A DNA stretch of 64,000 bases from DATAJX01 sp036261915. Lineage in GTDB: Bacteria; Pseudomonadota; Alphaproteobacteria; UBA2136; UBA6156. This document shows positions 1 to 8,069 of the stretch, in pieces. Under the pieces are notes generated by a model, which saw nothing but the letters and a program-made list of their open reading frames with translations, was not told the DNA's origin and did no database searches. The stretch spans positions 186,001 through 250,000 of the forward strand of contig DATAJX010000002.1 in NCBI GenBank assembly GCA_036261915.1, in the 5' to 3' direction. Made by a program: the position numbers and the translations under genes. Numbering within the stretch: position 1 is the first letter of the stretch; every line of letters begins with the position of its first letter.

Positions 1-211
1 AGTCTTTCATGGACTTGCGCAGTTCGAGGATATCGAGGGCCCGGGTAATGCGCGGTGCGGCCGGGTGGAGGTAGTGCTGCGCCGGCAGGAGGAGGTCGAG
101 TTTGGTGGCCGGGGTGTCGAGTCCGATGAAGACCGCGTTGACGGTGTTGGTGGCGTAGGGGGTTTCGGGGTTGGCGATGAAGCTGATGCCGAGTTCGTTC
201 GGTATTTGCAT
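1..211 (-). CDS. Hypothetical protein, C-terminus cut by window edge
   Basis: An open minus-strand frame starts at the ATG at 211 and runs without a stop off the left edge, giving 70 residues that begin MQIPNELGISFIANPETPYA. It ends, as far as visible, in a charged helix-like stretch (ITRALDILELRKSMKD). The sense strand is very C-rich, as in other minus-strand genes here, which supports real coding. I see no signal peptide, membrane segment or known motif, and do not recognise the family. Upstream, on the far side of its start, lies the hairpin-rich gap 212-495. Confidence 0.5.
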   Translation of the reverse strand, partial: MQIPNELGISFIANPETPYATNTVNAVFIGLDTPATKLDLLLPAQHYLHPAAPRITRALDILELRKSMKD

Positions 212-283
212 GTTCAAACTCCGAGGTGCGGCTAAGATGAGGAACAGGTTACTCCAAAACAGGTGGGGTGCAATCGTTTTAAG

Positions 284-458
284 TGCCTTGCGCTGCGCAC
301 AAGGCAGGTCAACCTTGGCCTCCGGCTCGGTTGTGGCCGGGCTTTGCCCGGCTTTCAGCGCTTATAAAATTCGCCTTTGGCGAATACCTAGGCTGCGCGT
401 AGCAAAAGAGGGCCAAGATGGCCCTCTTTTGAAAGATTAACCGTAAGAGCGGTTAATC
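284..458. repeat. Cluster of short inverted repeats in a non-coding gap
   Basis: The gap 212-495 has no credible gene. It packs several perfect or near-perfect hairpins: 284-306 (TGCCTTG...CAAGGCA), 336-352 (GCCGGG-CTTTG-CCCGGC), 369-385 (ATTCGCC-TTT-GGCGAAT), 404-430 (11-bp stem AAAAGAGGGCC) and 435-458 (9-bp stem GATTAACCG). The 404-430 hairpin could terminate transcription of the peptidase-like gene that ends at 496. The others look like a REP-type or folded RNA region. No integrase or transposase lies next to it. Confidence 0.5.
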
Positions 459-495
459 TTCTCCGCGCAAGCGGGGATTGCAGAAAAGCCTGTTT

Positions 496-1023
496 TTAGT
501 CTTCTTTTTCCAAGAAGAACCCCATCAGCGTCGGGCGATCGATGAGCAGGGGCGGTTTGTGCGCCCACTTTTTGCTGGTGGTGTACCAGAATTCGTAACC
601 GTCGGAATCATCGACGAACCAGAGGTTGTCTTGCCGCTGGTGCACCACCGTCCAGTGGAAGCTGCTGCCGGCGATGACCGTGCCCCGCGACTTGCTGCGC
701 AGGTGGCGGGCGACTATTTTTTGAAGGCCGGTGACGCTTTTGACCTCTTCGCGGCCGCGGTACTTCCACTTGATTTTGACGTTGTGGTTGCGTTTGACCC
801 AGTCGCGCGCGCTTTTGAGGAAGGGCATGAGCTCGCCCGACGTGGTGCCGTGGCGCATGTAGGCGGGGATTTCGTCTTTATGGGCCTTGACCATGTAGTG
901 GAACAGCTTTTTGGCCTCGGTTTGGGGCAGGTCGGCGGTGCGGCGGAAGGCATTGGTGATGGCGTACAGCCCGCAAAGCCCGTCGAGGCTGCCTTGCTGA
1001 TAAGCTCGTTTACGCGTTGCCAT
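496..1023 (-). CDS. Papain-like cysteine-peptidase-fold small protein
   Basis: A 175-residue soluble protein with no signal peptide or membrane segment. Residues 10-22 (QGSLDGLCGLYAI) match the start of papain-like and C39-like peptidases: Gln10 would form the oxyanion hole and Cys17 would be the nucleophile at the head of a helix. His123 (SSFHWTVV) followed by Asp138/Asp139 (WFVDDSDG) fits the remaining triad positions in order and spacing. The family (peptidase, deubiquitinase-like or transglutaminase-like) cannot be fixed by eye. The start ATG at 1023 leaves a 207-bp divergent gap to the next gene. It stands alone, with hairpins downstream, and no substrate is evident from neighbours. The residue pattern is seen in the sequence; activity is inferred. 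Confidence 0.65.
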   Translation of the reverse strand: MATRKRAYQQGSLDGLCGLYAITNAFRRTADLPQTEAKKLFHYMVKAHKDEIPAYMRHGTTSGELMPFLKSARDWVKRNHNVKIKWKYRGREEVKSVTGLQKIVARHLRSKSRGTVIAGSSFHWTVVHQRQDNLWFVDDSDGYEFWYTTSKKWAHKPPLLIDRPTLMGFFLEKED

Positions 1024-1230
1024 TGTGTGTGGAATCCCCTAACTGCCTTAATAAGTAGCCCGGCTTGGTGGGCTTTGCAAGGGTGTTAAGTTGTTGATTT
1101 TGTTAAAAATACACGCGCAGTAAAGCTGGGTTGGCCTTGTAAATGAGCATTGTGTATACAATATGGGATAGGCAATGCCCTGTTTGGGCCGATCTATACT
1201 GTTTTGGCTGACATCTGAAGGAGAAAAACG
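1024..1230. promoter_or_regulatory. Divergent intergenic region with promoter-like elements
   Basis: This gap separates two genes that diverge. It is AT-richer than its surroundings and holds an inverted repeat around 1150-1163 (ATTGT-GTAT-ACAAT), of the size bound by dimeric regulators. A -10-like TATACT lies near 1194 for the + gene, whose ribosome site GAAGGAG sits just before the ATG at 1231. No regulator can be named. Confidence 0.35.
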
Positions 1231-1659
1231 ATGTCTAACGCTACTGAAAACAAGGCGAAAACCCTGATTTTGACCACTGGCGTCAGTTTTGGCAAAGGAC
1301 TGCTGAATGACGTGGAGGCTGTTTTTCCAGCCAGAAGGCACCAGCTGCAAATGGCTGCCGAGTTACGCGAGGCCCTGATCACCATCGAGGATGTGGTGGG
1401 GCATGTTGCCAAGCTGGTGGCCGAATGGCCCGAGGGTGTTCAGGAGCTGCTGCTTCCGGACGGGCATTCGCCCTATCTGGAGGCGATGCTGGCTGGCGTA
1501 TTGAAGCCTTACGGTGTGGCGGTTTATTCGCCGGTGGTTGACGCCAACCGCAAGGTGGTGGAAATGCAGGGTTTTGAAACCGAGATGGCCGAAGAAGCAG
1601 CCCCGGAAAAGCCGCCGGCCCACCTGAAAGTGGTGGCCGGGCGCGACCTGGCCGGATAA
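1231..1659 (+). CDS. Hypothetical cytoplasmic protein
   Basis: A 142-residue protein starting at ATG 1231 with a good ribosome site (GAAGGAG, 7 bases upstream). It has no signal peptide or membrane span. Residues 35-65 look helical (QLQMAAELREALITIEDVVG), and the C-terminal 30 residues are Glu/Ala/Pro-rich and probably loose. A strong terminator follows at 1670-1703, so it is probably a single-gene transcript. I do not recognise the family. Confidence 0.7.
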   Translation: MSNATENKAKTLILTTGVSFGKGLLNDVEAVFPARRHQLQMAAELREALITIEDVVGHVAKLVAEWPEGVQELLLPDGHSPYLEAMLAGVLKPYGVAVYSPVVDANRKVVEMQGFETEMAEEAAPEKPPAHLKVVAGRDLAG

Positions 1660-1669
1660 AAACGCGATG

Positions 1670-1703
1670 AAACGGGAGGGGCTTATGCCTCTCCCGTTTT
1701 TTT
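1670..1703 (+). terminator. Rho-independent terminator
   Basis: AACGGGAGGGGC-TTAT-GCCTCTCCCGTT forms a long stem (one mismatch) followed by a run of T. It ends the gene at 1231-1659 and lies just before rsh. Confidence 0.85.
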
Positions 1704-1719
1704 GTGGCATAGTGTGCCG

Positions 1720-3954
1720 ATGCTTCGCCAGTATGCCCTTATCGAGAAAATTCGCGGTTATAACCCCAAGGCCGACATCGGCCTTATCAACCGCGCCTAT
1801 GTTTACAGCATGAAGGCCCACGGCAACCAGAAGCGCGCCAGCGGTGAGCCGTACCTGAACCACCCGCTGGCGGTGGCCGAAGTGCTGGCCGACATGAAGC
1901 TGGACGACCACAGCATTGCCGTAGGGTTGCTGCATGACACCCTTGAAGACACGCTGAGCACTTACGACGAGCTGGAGAAGATTTTTGGCCGCGAGGTGGC
2001 CGAGCTGACCGAGGGTGTGACCAAGCTGAGTCGCGTATCGTTTGAGGACAAGAGCATCGAGCAGGCGGAGAACTTCCGCAAGCTGTTGCTGGCGATGAGC
2101 AAAGACATCCGGGTATTGCTGATCAAGCTGGCCGACCGCATGCACAACATGCGTACCATTGACGCAAAGAAGCCGGAAAGCCAGCGCAAGACCGCCCGCG
2201 AAACGCTGGACATTTATGTGCCGCTGGCCGATCGCATTGGCCTGCATGTGGTGAAGGCCGAGCTGGAGGACCGCGCCTTTGCGGTGCTGGAGCCAGAGCA
2301 GTATGCCACCATTGAAACCCGCATGAAGGAGTGGCGTGAGCAGGACGACCTGGTGCAGCGTGTGACGGAAGCGCTGAAGGATGAACTGGAGCGCGCGGAT
2401 ATTCCCGCCGAGGTGAGCGGCCGCGAAAAGGCCGTGTACAGCATTTACCAGAAGATGGTGCGCAAGAGCCTGGCCTTTGACCAGCTGACCGACATTGTGG
2501 CCTACCGCATTGTGGTGGCCGACAAGCGCGCCTGCTACGAAGTGCTGGGGTTGCTGCACGACAGGTTCAAGGCCGTGCCGGGGCGTTTCAAGGATTACAT
2601 CAGCGCCCCCAAGCCGAACGGTTATCAGAGCCTTCACACCAGTGTGCTGGGGCCCTTTGGCAACCGCATGGAGGTGCAGATACGCACCCGCGAGATGCAT
2701 GACATTGCCGAGAACGGATTGGCTGCCCACTGGCTGTACAAGCCCGCCCGCGGCGGCAAGGGATTGAAGGTGGCGCCCGATGCGCAGGAGCCGCGCAGCA
2801 GCCCCTACCGCTGGCTGCGCAATATGATCGAGCAGTTGCAGGGGGTGGACGACCCCGAGGAATTTTATGAGCACGCCAAGCTTGAGTTGTTTAGTGAGAA
2901 CGTGTTTGCGTTTACCCCCAAGGGCGACCTGATCCAGTTGCCGCGCGGGGCGACGCCGCTGGACTTTGCCTATGCCATCCACAGCAACGTGGGCCACAAG
3001 ACCGTGAGCGCCAAGGTGAACGGCGCCATGGTGCCGTTGCGCCGCCAGCTGGATAACGGCGACATGGTGGAGATCATCACCAGCCCCAACCAGCAGCCCA
3101 ACCCCGGCTGGCGCGAAATTGCCGTGAGCCCGCGCGCGCGCGCGGCCATCAACCGCTTTTTGCGCAGCCAGGAAAGTGTGGAGCAGATACGCATCGGCCG
3201 CGACATTCTGGACAAGGCGGCCAAGCGTGACGGCTGGCGCTGGACGGAAGCGGACATTCAGAAGAACCTGAAAAAGATACCCGTGGCCTGCACCAAGGTT
3301 GATGATGTGTTCGAGGCCATCGGGCAGGGGCGTTTGTTCCCCCGGCAGATACACGAAATACTTTTCCCGCAGGCGTATGCGCAGGCCGGTATTGAAGATG
3401 CCCAGAAAAAGGCCGCCAAGAAAGGCTTGAAGTCCGCCGAGGAGATCGGTGGCCCGCGCGGCGCGGCGCTGACCAGCGAAGGCACGGTACTGGAAGGCGA
3501 GCTGGGGCACATTGGTGCCGGGCTGGCAGTGCACTATGCCAAGTGCTGCAGCCCGTTGCCCGGCGAGGACGTGGTGGGCATTGTGACCACCGGCCGCGGT
3601 GTGGCGATACACATACGCACCTGCAAGAACCTGGAGGCGCTGGCCGACCAGCCCGACCGCTGGTTGCCGGTAAGCTGGAGCAAGAATGCGCTGGAAGGGA
3701 AGTTCAGGCAGTTTGTGTGCCGCATACGCTTTCATGTAAAGAACGAGAGTGGTGCGCTGGCCAGCCTGACCACCGCCATTGCCAGCCAGGATGCCAACAT
3801 TGTTTACATTGCCAGCGAGCACCGCACCATGGACACCATGACCGTGCGTTGCGAAATGGAGATACGCAACAAAGAGCACCTGAACAGGCTTATTCAGCAC
3901 CTTTCGGGCCTCAAGAGCGTTTTGAGGGTAGAAAAGATTTACGCCTGGACATAA
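1720..3954 (+). CDS. rsh: Bifunctional (p)ppGpp synthetase/hydrolase Rsh (RelA/SpoT)
   Basis: A 744-residue long RelA/SpoT homologue that makes and breaks down the alarmone (p)ppGpp. The HD hydrolase domain covers about residues 40-160 and keeps the HDxxED motif (His72-Asp73...Glu76-Asp77). The synthetase domain covers about 235-355, with GRFKDYI, the RFKD form typical of bifunctional enzymes, and PKPNGYQSLHT. A TGS domain lies near 390-450 and an ACT domain near 668-742. I chose ATG 1720; the longer TTG start at 1702 would lie in the preceding terminator. No second long homologue is seen here, as expected in alphaproteobacteria, which usually have one. A DUF2062 gene follows after 8 bases. 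Confidence 0.95.
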   Translation: MLRQYALIEKIRGYNPKADIGLINRAYVYSMKAHGNQKRASGEPYLNHPLAVAEVLADMKLDDHSIAVGLLHDTLEDTLSTYDELEKIFGREVAELTEGVTKLSRVSFEDKSIEQAENFRKLLLAMSKDIRVLLIKLADRMHNMRTIDAKKPESQRKTARETLDIYVPLADRIGLHVVKAELEDRAFAVLEPEQYATIETRMKEWREQDDLVQRVTEALKDELERADIPAEVSGREKAVYSIYQKMVRKSLAFDQLTDIVAYRIVVADKRACYEVLGLLHDRFKAVPGRFKDYISAPKPNGYQSLHTSVLGPFGNRMEVQIRTREMHDIAENGLAAHWLYKPARGGKGLKVAPDAQEPRSSPYRWLRNMIEQLQGVDDPEEFYEHAKLELFSENVFAFTPKGDLIQLPRGATPLDFAYAIHSNVGHKTVSAKVNGAMVPLRRQLDNGDMVEIITSPNQQPNPGWREIAVSPRARAAINRFLRSQESVEQIRIGRDILDKAAKRDGWRWTEADIQKNLKKIPVACTKVDDVFEAIGQGRLFPRQIHEILFPQAYAQAGIEDAQKKAAKKGLKSAEEIGGPRGAALTSEGTVLEGELGHIGAGLAVHYAKCCSPLPGEDVVGIVTTGRGVAIHIRTCKNLEALADQPDRWLPVSWSKNALEGKFRQFVCRIRFHVKNESGALASLTTAIASQDANIVYIASEHRTMDTMTVRCEMEIRNKEHLNRLIQHLSGLKSVLRVEKIYAWT

Positions 3955-3962
3955 GAAGCTGC

Positions 3963-4565
3963 ATGAATTTTTGGAGATACTTTGACCGGCGCGTGCGGCG
4001 CAGGCGCGGGGTGCACAAGACCCATCGGCTTGACTGGCGATCGAACGTGGCCGAGCTGCTGTGGCCCAGCATGGGCTGGCGGGCTTTTGCGCGTTACATG
4101 GTGCTTCAGGTTTTGCGGCTGGCCGACAACCCCCACAAGGTGGCGTTGGGTGTGGCCGTGGGCATTTTTGTGAGCTGGACCCCGTTGCTGGGGTTCCATA
4201 ACCTGTTGATCGTTATTTTGTGCTGGGTTGGGGGCGGCAGCATTCTGGCCGGGCTGGCCAGCGCCTTTTTGGGCAACCCGTGGACGCTGCCGTTGATGTG
4301 GTGGAGTGCGTATGAACTGGGGCAGCGCGTGCTGGGTTTGCACCATGTGAAGGTATTGAAGGTTTTGGAGGGGCTGACCCTGCATAAACTGTGGGCCCAC
4401 CTGTGGCCGCTGCTGAAGCTGGTGTTTTTGCCCACCATGCTGGGGGCGGTGATCTTGGGGCTGATCACCGGCGCGGTTTCGTACTGGTTAACATTGGTGC
4501 TGATGCGCGCCTATACCGCGCGCCGCGCCAAACGTTGGGAAGAAAGGCACGGCAAATGGCGGTAG
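3963..4565 (+). CDS. DUF2062 inner-membrane protein
   Basis: A 200-residue membrane protein of the DUF2062 family. A basic N-terminus (RRVRRRRGVHK) and an amphipathic stretch come first. Hydrophobic segments follow near residues 60-80 (LGVAVGIFVSWTPLLGF), 80-105 and 155-185, with the family's FLGNPWTLP motif between them. It sits 8 bases after rsh and overlaps acpS by 10 bases, so it is translated as part of one operon. Its role is unknown; genes of this family are often found next to rsh and acpS in alphaproteobacteria. Confidence 0.88.
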   Translation: MNFWRYFDRRVRRRRGVHKTHRLDWRSNVAELLWPSMGWRAFARYMVLQVLRLADNPHKVALGVAVGIFVSWTPLLGFHNLLIVILCWVGGGSILAGLASAFLGNPWTLPLMWWSAYELGQRVLGLHHVKVLKVLEGLTLHKLWAHLWPLLKLVFLPTMLGAVILGLITGAVSYWLTLVLMRAYTARRAKRWEERHGKWR

Positions 4566-4894
4566 GGGTTGATGTTTGCGAAATTGCCCGCATTGAAAAA
4601 GTGTGGCTGAAGAACAAGAAACAGTTTGAGGAGCGCCTGTTAACCCGTGCCGAGCGCGCGGCCCAGCCCAAGTGGACGGCCGAAAAACTGGCCAAGCGCT
4701 GGGCGCTGAAAGAGGCTGTGGCCAAGGCGTTGGGCACCGGCATTGGCGAGCGTTACGGATTTCATGACATTCAGATCGGTCACGATGCCGGTGGTTGCCC
4801 GCGCGTGAGCGTGCAGGGTGTGGATGGTGAGATTGAGGCCAGCGTGAGTGACGACGCCGGGATTGCCGTTGCTTTTGTAAGGATTAGTGCGTAG
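4556..4894 (+). CDS. acpS: Holo-[acyl-carrier-protein] synthase
   Basis: A 112-residue enzyme that moves 4'-phosphopantetheine from CoA to acyl carrier protein, switching on fatty-acid synthesis. Residues 2-9 (AVGVDVCEI) carry the first Mg-binding Asp, and WALKEAVAKALGTG in the middle carries the second acidic ligand and the phosphate-binding Lys. The family normally reads GxDxxxI and KEAxxKALGTG, so both motifs are present. The start overlaps the end of the DUF2062 gene. Length is normal for AcpS. lepB follows 26 bases later. Confidence 0.95.
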   Translation: MAVGVDVCEIARIEKVWLKNKKQFEERLLTRAERAAQPKWTAEKLAKRWALKEAVAKALGTGIGERYGFHDIQIGHDAGGCPRVSVQGVDGEIEASVSDDAGIAVAFVRISA

Positions 4895-4920
4895 GGAATA
4901 ACAACAAGGAAGCGAAATGC

Positions 4921-5646
4921 ATGTTAACGACGATGGCTATTGAGTTTTACAAGTTTATGAAGACGCTGGTGATTGCGGCCTTTTTGGCGTTTTTTTGCAT
5001 TCGCGGGTTTATTGTTGAGCCCTTTAAGATACCCAGCAGCAGCATGGTGCCCAATTTGCTGATCGGTGATTTTTTGGTGGTGACCAAGTTTGCCTATGGC
5101 AACCGTATTCCGCTGACCGACACCTTTTTGTGGCAGCGCGACCCCCAGCGCGGCGACATTATTGTGTTCAAGCGCAAGGGCAGCGGGTTGCCCGGCAGCT
5201 TTTTTGGCTTTGGCGACGCGTTGCTGATCAAGCGGTTGGTGGGTTTGCCCGGTGATAAAATTGCTTACAAGAACAAGACCCTGTTCATCAACGGCAAGGT
5301 GGTTGAACAGACCGACAAGGAAAACTATGCCCTGACCACGCCCGACGGCCGCGTGGTGACCGCGACCAAGAGCAAGGAACATTTGGGCGAGCACACCCAC
5401 GACATTGTGGTGATGGATACGCCCGGCGATGACGTGGCCGAGCAGACCGTTCCGCCCGATATGTTTGTGATGATGGGCGACAACCGCGACAACAGCCGCG
5501 ACAGCCGTTACTGGGAAGTGCCCGGTTGGGGGTTTGTGCCGCGGGCCGACTTGATGGGGCGTGCGGAATTCATCTTCTGGAGCTGGGATGAGCATTGGAA
5601 GCCCCGTTTGGAACGCATTGGCAACACGCTGCGTTATGGCCGTTAA
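4921..5646 (+). CDS. lepB: Signal peptidase I
   Basis: A 241-residue inner-membrane serine protease that removes signal peptides from exported proteins. One N-terminal membrane segment (about residues 13-32) is followed by the PSSSM motif with nucleophile Ser41, and KRLVGLPGD carries the general-base Lys104. The later MGDNRDNSRDSR box is also present. An AAGGA ribosome site lies 10 bases before ATG 4921; ATG 4933 is a possible alternative start. It overlaps rnc by 11 bases, the usual acpS-lepB-rnc-era order. Confidence 0.96.
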   Translation: MLTTMAIEFYKFMKTLVIAAFLAFFCIRGFIVEPFKIPSSSMVPNLLIGDFLVVTKFAYGNRIPLTDTFLWQRDPQRGDIIVFKRKGSGLPGSFFGFGDALLIKRLVGLPGDKIAYKNKTLFINGKVVEQTDKENYALTTPDGRVVTATKSKEHLGEHTHDIVVMDTPGDDVAEQTVPPDMFVMMGDNRDNSRDSRYWEVPGWGFVPRADLMGRAEFIFWSWDEHWKPRLERIGNTLRYGR

Positions 5647-6250
5647 TTACGCTTTTAAGGACCCGGCGCTGAAGGCGTTGGCGCTGACGCATTCCAGCGC
5701 CAGCGACGCGAACTACCAGCGGTTGGAATTTTTGGGCGACCGGGTGCTGGGGCTGGCCGTGGCCGAGATGCTTTACAGGCATTTTCCTGCCGCCGATGAG
5801 GGCGAGATGGGCCGCCGTTTGGCGGCGCTGGTGCGTGAGGAAACGCTGGCTGTGATCGCAGCCAAGTGGGACCTGGGCAGCCAGATTGTGAAGGACAAAA
5901 AAACGCCGCTGACGCCGGGTATTCTGGCCGATGCGGTGGAGGCTTTGCTGGGGGCGGTATATTTGGACGGCGGTTGGGAAGCCGCCCGCGAGCTGGTGCA
6001 CCTGCACTGGCATTTGCTGCTGGATGGTGCCGATGTGAAGGACGCGAAGACGGCGCTTCAGGAACTTTTGCAGGGGAAGAAACTGCCTTTGCCGGTGTAT
6101 GAGTTGATCGGCACCGAGGGGTTGGAACACAGCAAGCTGTTTTCGGTTCGGGCCGTGGCCGGTGGGACCGAAGCCGAAGGCACCGGCAACAGCAAGAAGA
6201 GCGCCGAGCTGGCGGCGGCAAGCGCATTACTGGAGAAATTACATGGATAG
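5636..6250 (+). CDS. rnc: Ribonuclease III
   Basis: A 204-residue double-strand-specific endoribonuclease that processes ribosomal RNA precursors and structured mRNAs. The catalytic domain shows the signature YQRLEFLGDRVLGL near residues 25-40, and DAVEALLGAVYLDGG carries the second acidic pair. A double-stranded-RNA-binding domain fills about 135-203. I chose ATG 5636, which overlaps the end of lepB; the frame is open further upstream but that stretch is inside lepB. It overlaps era by 8 bases, so the two are translationally coupled. Confidence 0.95.
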   Translation: MAVNYAFKDPALKALALTHSSASDANYQRLEFLGDRVLGLAVAEMLYRHFPAADEGEMGRRLAALVREETLAVIAAKWDLGSQIVKDKKTPLTPGILADAVEALLGAVYLDGGWEAARELVHLHWHLLLDGADVKDAKTALQELLQGKKLPLPVYELIGTEGLEHSKLFSVRAVAGGTEAEGTGNSKKSAELAAASALLEKLHG

Positions 6251-7175
6251 CACGAGCATGAAATGCGGGTTGATCGCGCTGGTTGGCGCGCCCAACGCAG
6301 GCAAAAGCACCTTGATGAACGCGTTGGTGAAGGAGAAGGTGGGGATTATTTCGCCCAAGCCGAACACCACCCGTTTGACCGTGCGCGCCGTGCTGACCCG
6401 CGATGAGACGCAGTTGGTGTTTATGGATACGCCGGGGCTTTCGGACAAGGCGGATGGGTTGAACCGCTTGCTGGTGCAGCAGGCGCGCGGCGCTATGGCC
6501 GAAGCCGATGTGGTTTGCTTTTTGGTGGATGCCGCGAAGAAGCGGCTGCCCGACCTTGCCCAGATGGTGCAGGGCGTGAAGGGCAGGAAGGTTTTGATCT
6601 TCACCAAGGTGGACCTGGTGAAGGACAAGAAGCTGCTGCTGCCGATGCTGGCCGCCGCAGGTGAGGTTGGCTTTGACGCGGTCATTCCGCTGACCGTGCG
6701 CAAGCAGAACACGCTGGATGATCTGCTGAAGATATTGTTCAAGATGGTGCCGGCGGGGCCGTGGTTGTTCCCCGACAGCGGGATGGTGACCGATGCGCCG
6801 CTGCCTCTGCGGCTGGCGGAACTGACCCGCGAACAGGCCATGCGCAAGCTGCACGAGGAAGTGCCCTACGGCGTGGCGGTGATGCCGGTGAGCATTGAAG
6901 AGACCGTGGAAAAGGTGGAAGCCGAAGACGACTTTGAGGACGACAGCGAGCGGCCCGGCCCGCTGCTGGTGCGCCAGACCATTTTGCTGGCGCGCGAGGC
7001 GCACAAGCCGATTGTGCTGGGCAGGAAAGGCGCCATGCTGGGGGACATAGGCAAGGCCGCGCGCCTTGAGATGCAGAAGATGCTGGGCCGCGGCGTGCGG
7101 CTGGAGCTGCATGTGGAAGTTGACCCGCACTGGGCCGAGCGCAACAACGTGTTGCAGGCGCTGGGCGTTATTTAA
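6243..7175 (+). CDS. era: GTPase Era
   Basis: A 310-residue GTPase that binds the 3' end of 16S rRNA and helps assemble the small ribosomal subunit. G1 is GAPNAGKS (15-22) and G3 is DTPG (62-65). The G4 box reads TKVD (121-124) where Era proteins usually have NKxD. The C-terminal KH-type RNA-binding domain includes the GRKGAMLGDIGKAARLEM stretch. An acidic stretch (EKVEAEDDFEDDSE) sits before it. It overlaps rnc and is followed by recO after 90 bases. Confidence 0.96.
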   Translation: MDSTSMKCGLIALVGAPNAGKSTLMNALVKEKVGIISPKPNTTRLTVRAVLTRDETQLVFMDTPGLSDKADGLNRLLVQQARGAMAEADVVCFLVDAAKKRLPDLAQMVQGVKGRKVLIFTKVDLVKDKKLLLPMLAAAGEVGFDAVIPLTVRKQNTLDDLLKILFKMVPAGPWLFPDSGMVTDAPLPLRLAELTREQAMRKLHEEVPYGVAVMPVSIEETVEKVEAEDDFEDDSERPGPLLVRQTILLAREAHKPIVLGRKGAMLGDIGKAARLEMQKMLGRGVRLELHVEVDPHWAERNNVLQALGVI

Positions 7176-7265
7176 GCCATTCTATTTAAGCATTTTTGCC
7201 ATAGCGCTGGCCGCATTTGGGGCAATGCGGTTGCGGGTTTTAGCCCGGGGGCAGACAGTGGCTGC

Positions 7266-8000
7266 GTGAGTGCGAATGAAGGCCACGCTTTGGTTTTGAG
7301 TATCCGGCCGTTTGCCGAGGGCGGGGCCCTGGTAAGCCTGTTTTGCCGTGAGCGCGGGTTTGTGAAGGGGCTGATCAAGCGCGGTGCCCGCAGCCTGCGG
7401 TTGGTGCCGATGGATGAGGTGAGTTACAAGCACTACCGCCGGTTGGAAAGCCAACTGGGCACGCTGGCGGTAGAGCCGGTGTTTTCCCGTGCCGCGTGGG
7501 CGCTGGGCAGCCGCAAGGCCGGAGCCGTGGGCAGTTACCTGGCCGAGATGCTGGGGAATTTATTGCCGGAGGAACATGGCTACCCGACCATCTGGCAGGA
7601 TGTTCAGGCCCTGCTGGCCGGTGATGGCGGCTGGCGCACGCTGGCCCGGTTTGAACTGAATTTTCTGGCCGCCGTGGGCTACGGCCTGCCGCTGGGCGAC
7701 GATGCCGTACCCTGCGAAGTGAACGCCCCGCTGGCGTATGTAAGCCCGGTGACCGGCCGGGCGGTGAGTGCCGTGGCCGGGGCGCCTTATGTGGGCCGGT
7801 TGCTGGTGCTGCCCCAGCTATGGGGCGGGCCGGAGGCTGACAACGCCGCCGACTGCCGGGCCGCGTTGGGTCTGACCGGGTTTTTCATGCAGCGGATGGC
7901 GGGCGACCGGAAGCTGGCGGCGCGGCGCGCGCTGGCCGATCATTTGATGAACGAGTGCCTGCAGGCCGTGCCTGCGCCCGCCAGGGCGGTGGGTGAATAA
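7266..8000 (+). CDS. recO: DNA repair protein RecO
   Basis: A 244-residue recombination mediator that works with RecR and RecF to load RecA on SSB-coated single-stranded DNA. The N-terminal OB fold is visible in the first 80 residues (ALVLSIRPFAEGGALVSLFCRERGFVKGLIKRGAR), followed by a helical domain. The start is a GTG at 7266. The placement after era is typical. A 90-base gap to era holds no clear terminator. Confidence 0.9.
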   Translation: MSANEGHALVLSIRPFAEGGALVSLFCRERGFVKGLIKRGARSLRLVPMDEVSYKHYRRLESQLGTLAVEPVFSRAAWALGSRKAGAVGSYLAEMLGNLLPEEHGYPTIWQDVQALLAGDGGWRTLARFELNFLAAVGYGLPLGDDAVPCEVNAPLAYVSPVTGRAVSAVAGAPYVGRLLVLPQLWGGPEADNAADCRAALGLTGFFMQRMAGDRKLAARRALADHLMNECLQAVPAPARAVGE

Positions 8001-8069
8001 CCGCCTTTGCCGCTGCGCCTTGACGGGCGTGGTAAGGTACGGATGCCCCCAACAAAAGGAAGAAGACAA

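Noticed and set aside
450..480. CRISPR-like repeat (CGGTTAATC...CCGCGCAAGCGGGGATTG)
   Set aside because: It resembles a type I-E repeat in part, but occurs once, without spacers, leader or cas genes.
1363..3900. Long minus-strand frame opposite rsh (845 codons)
   Set aside because: It is the antisense of a clear rsh gene, with low-complexity His/Ala/Gly-rich translation and no domain.
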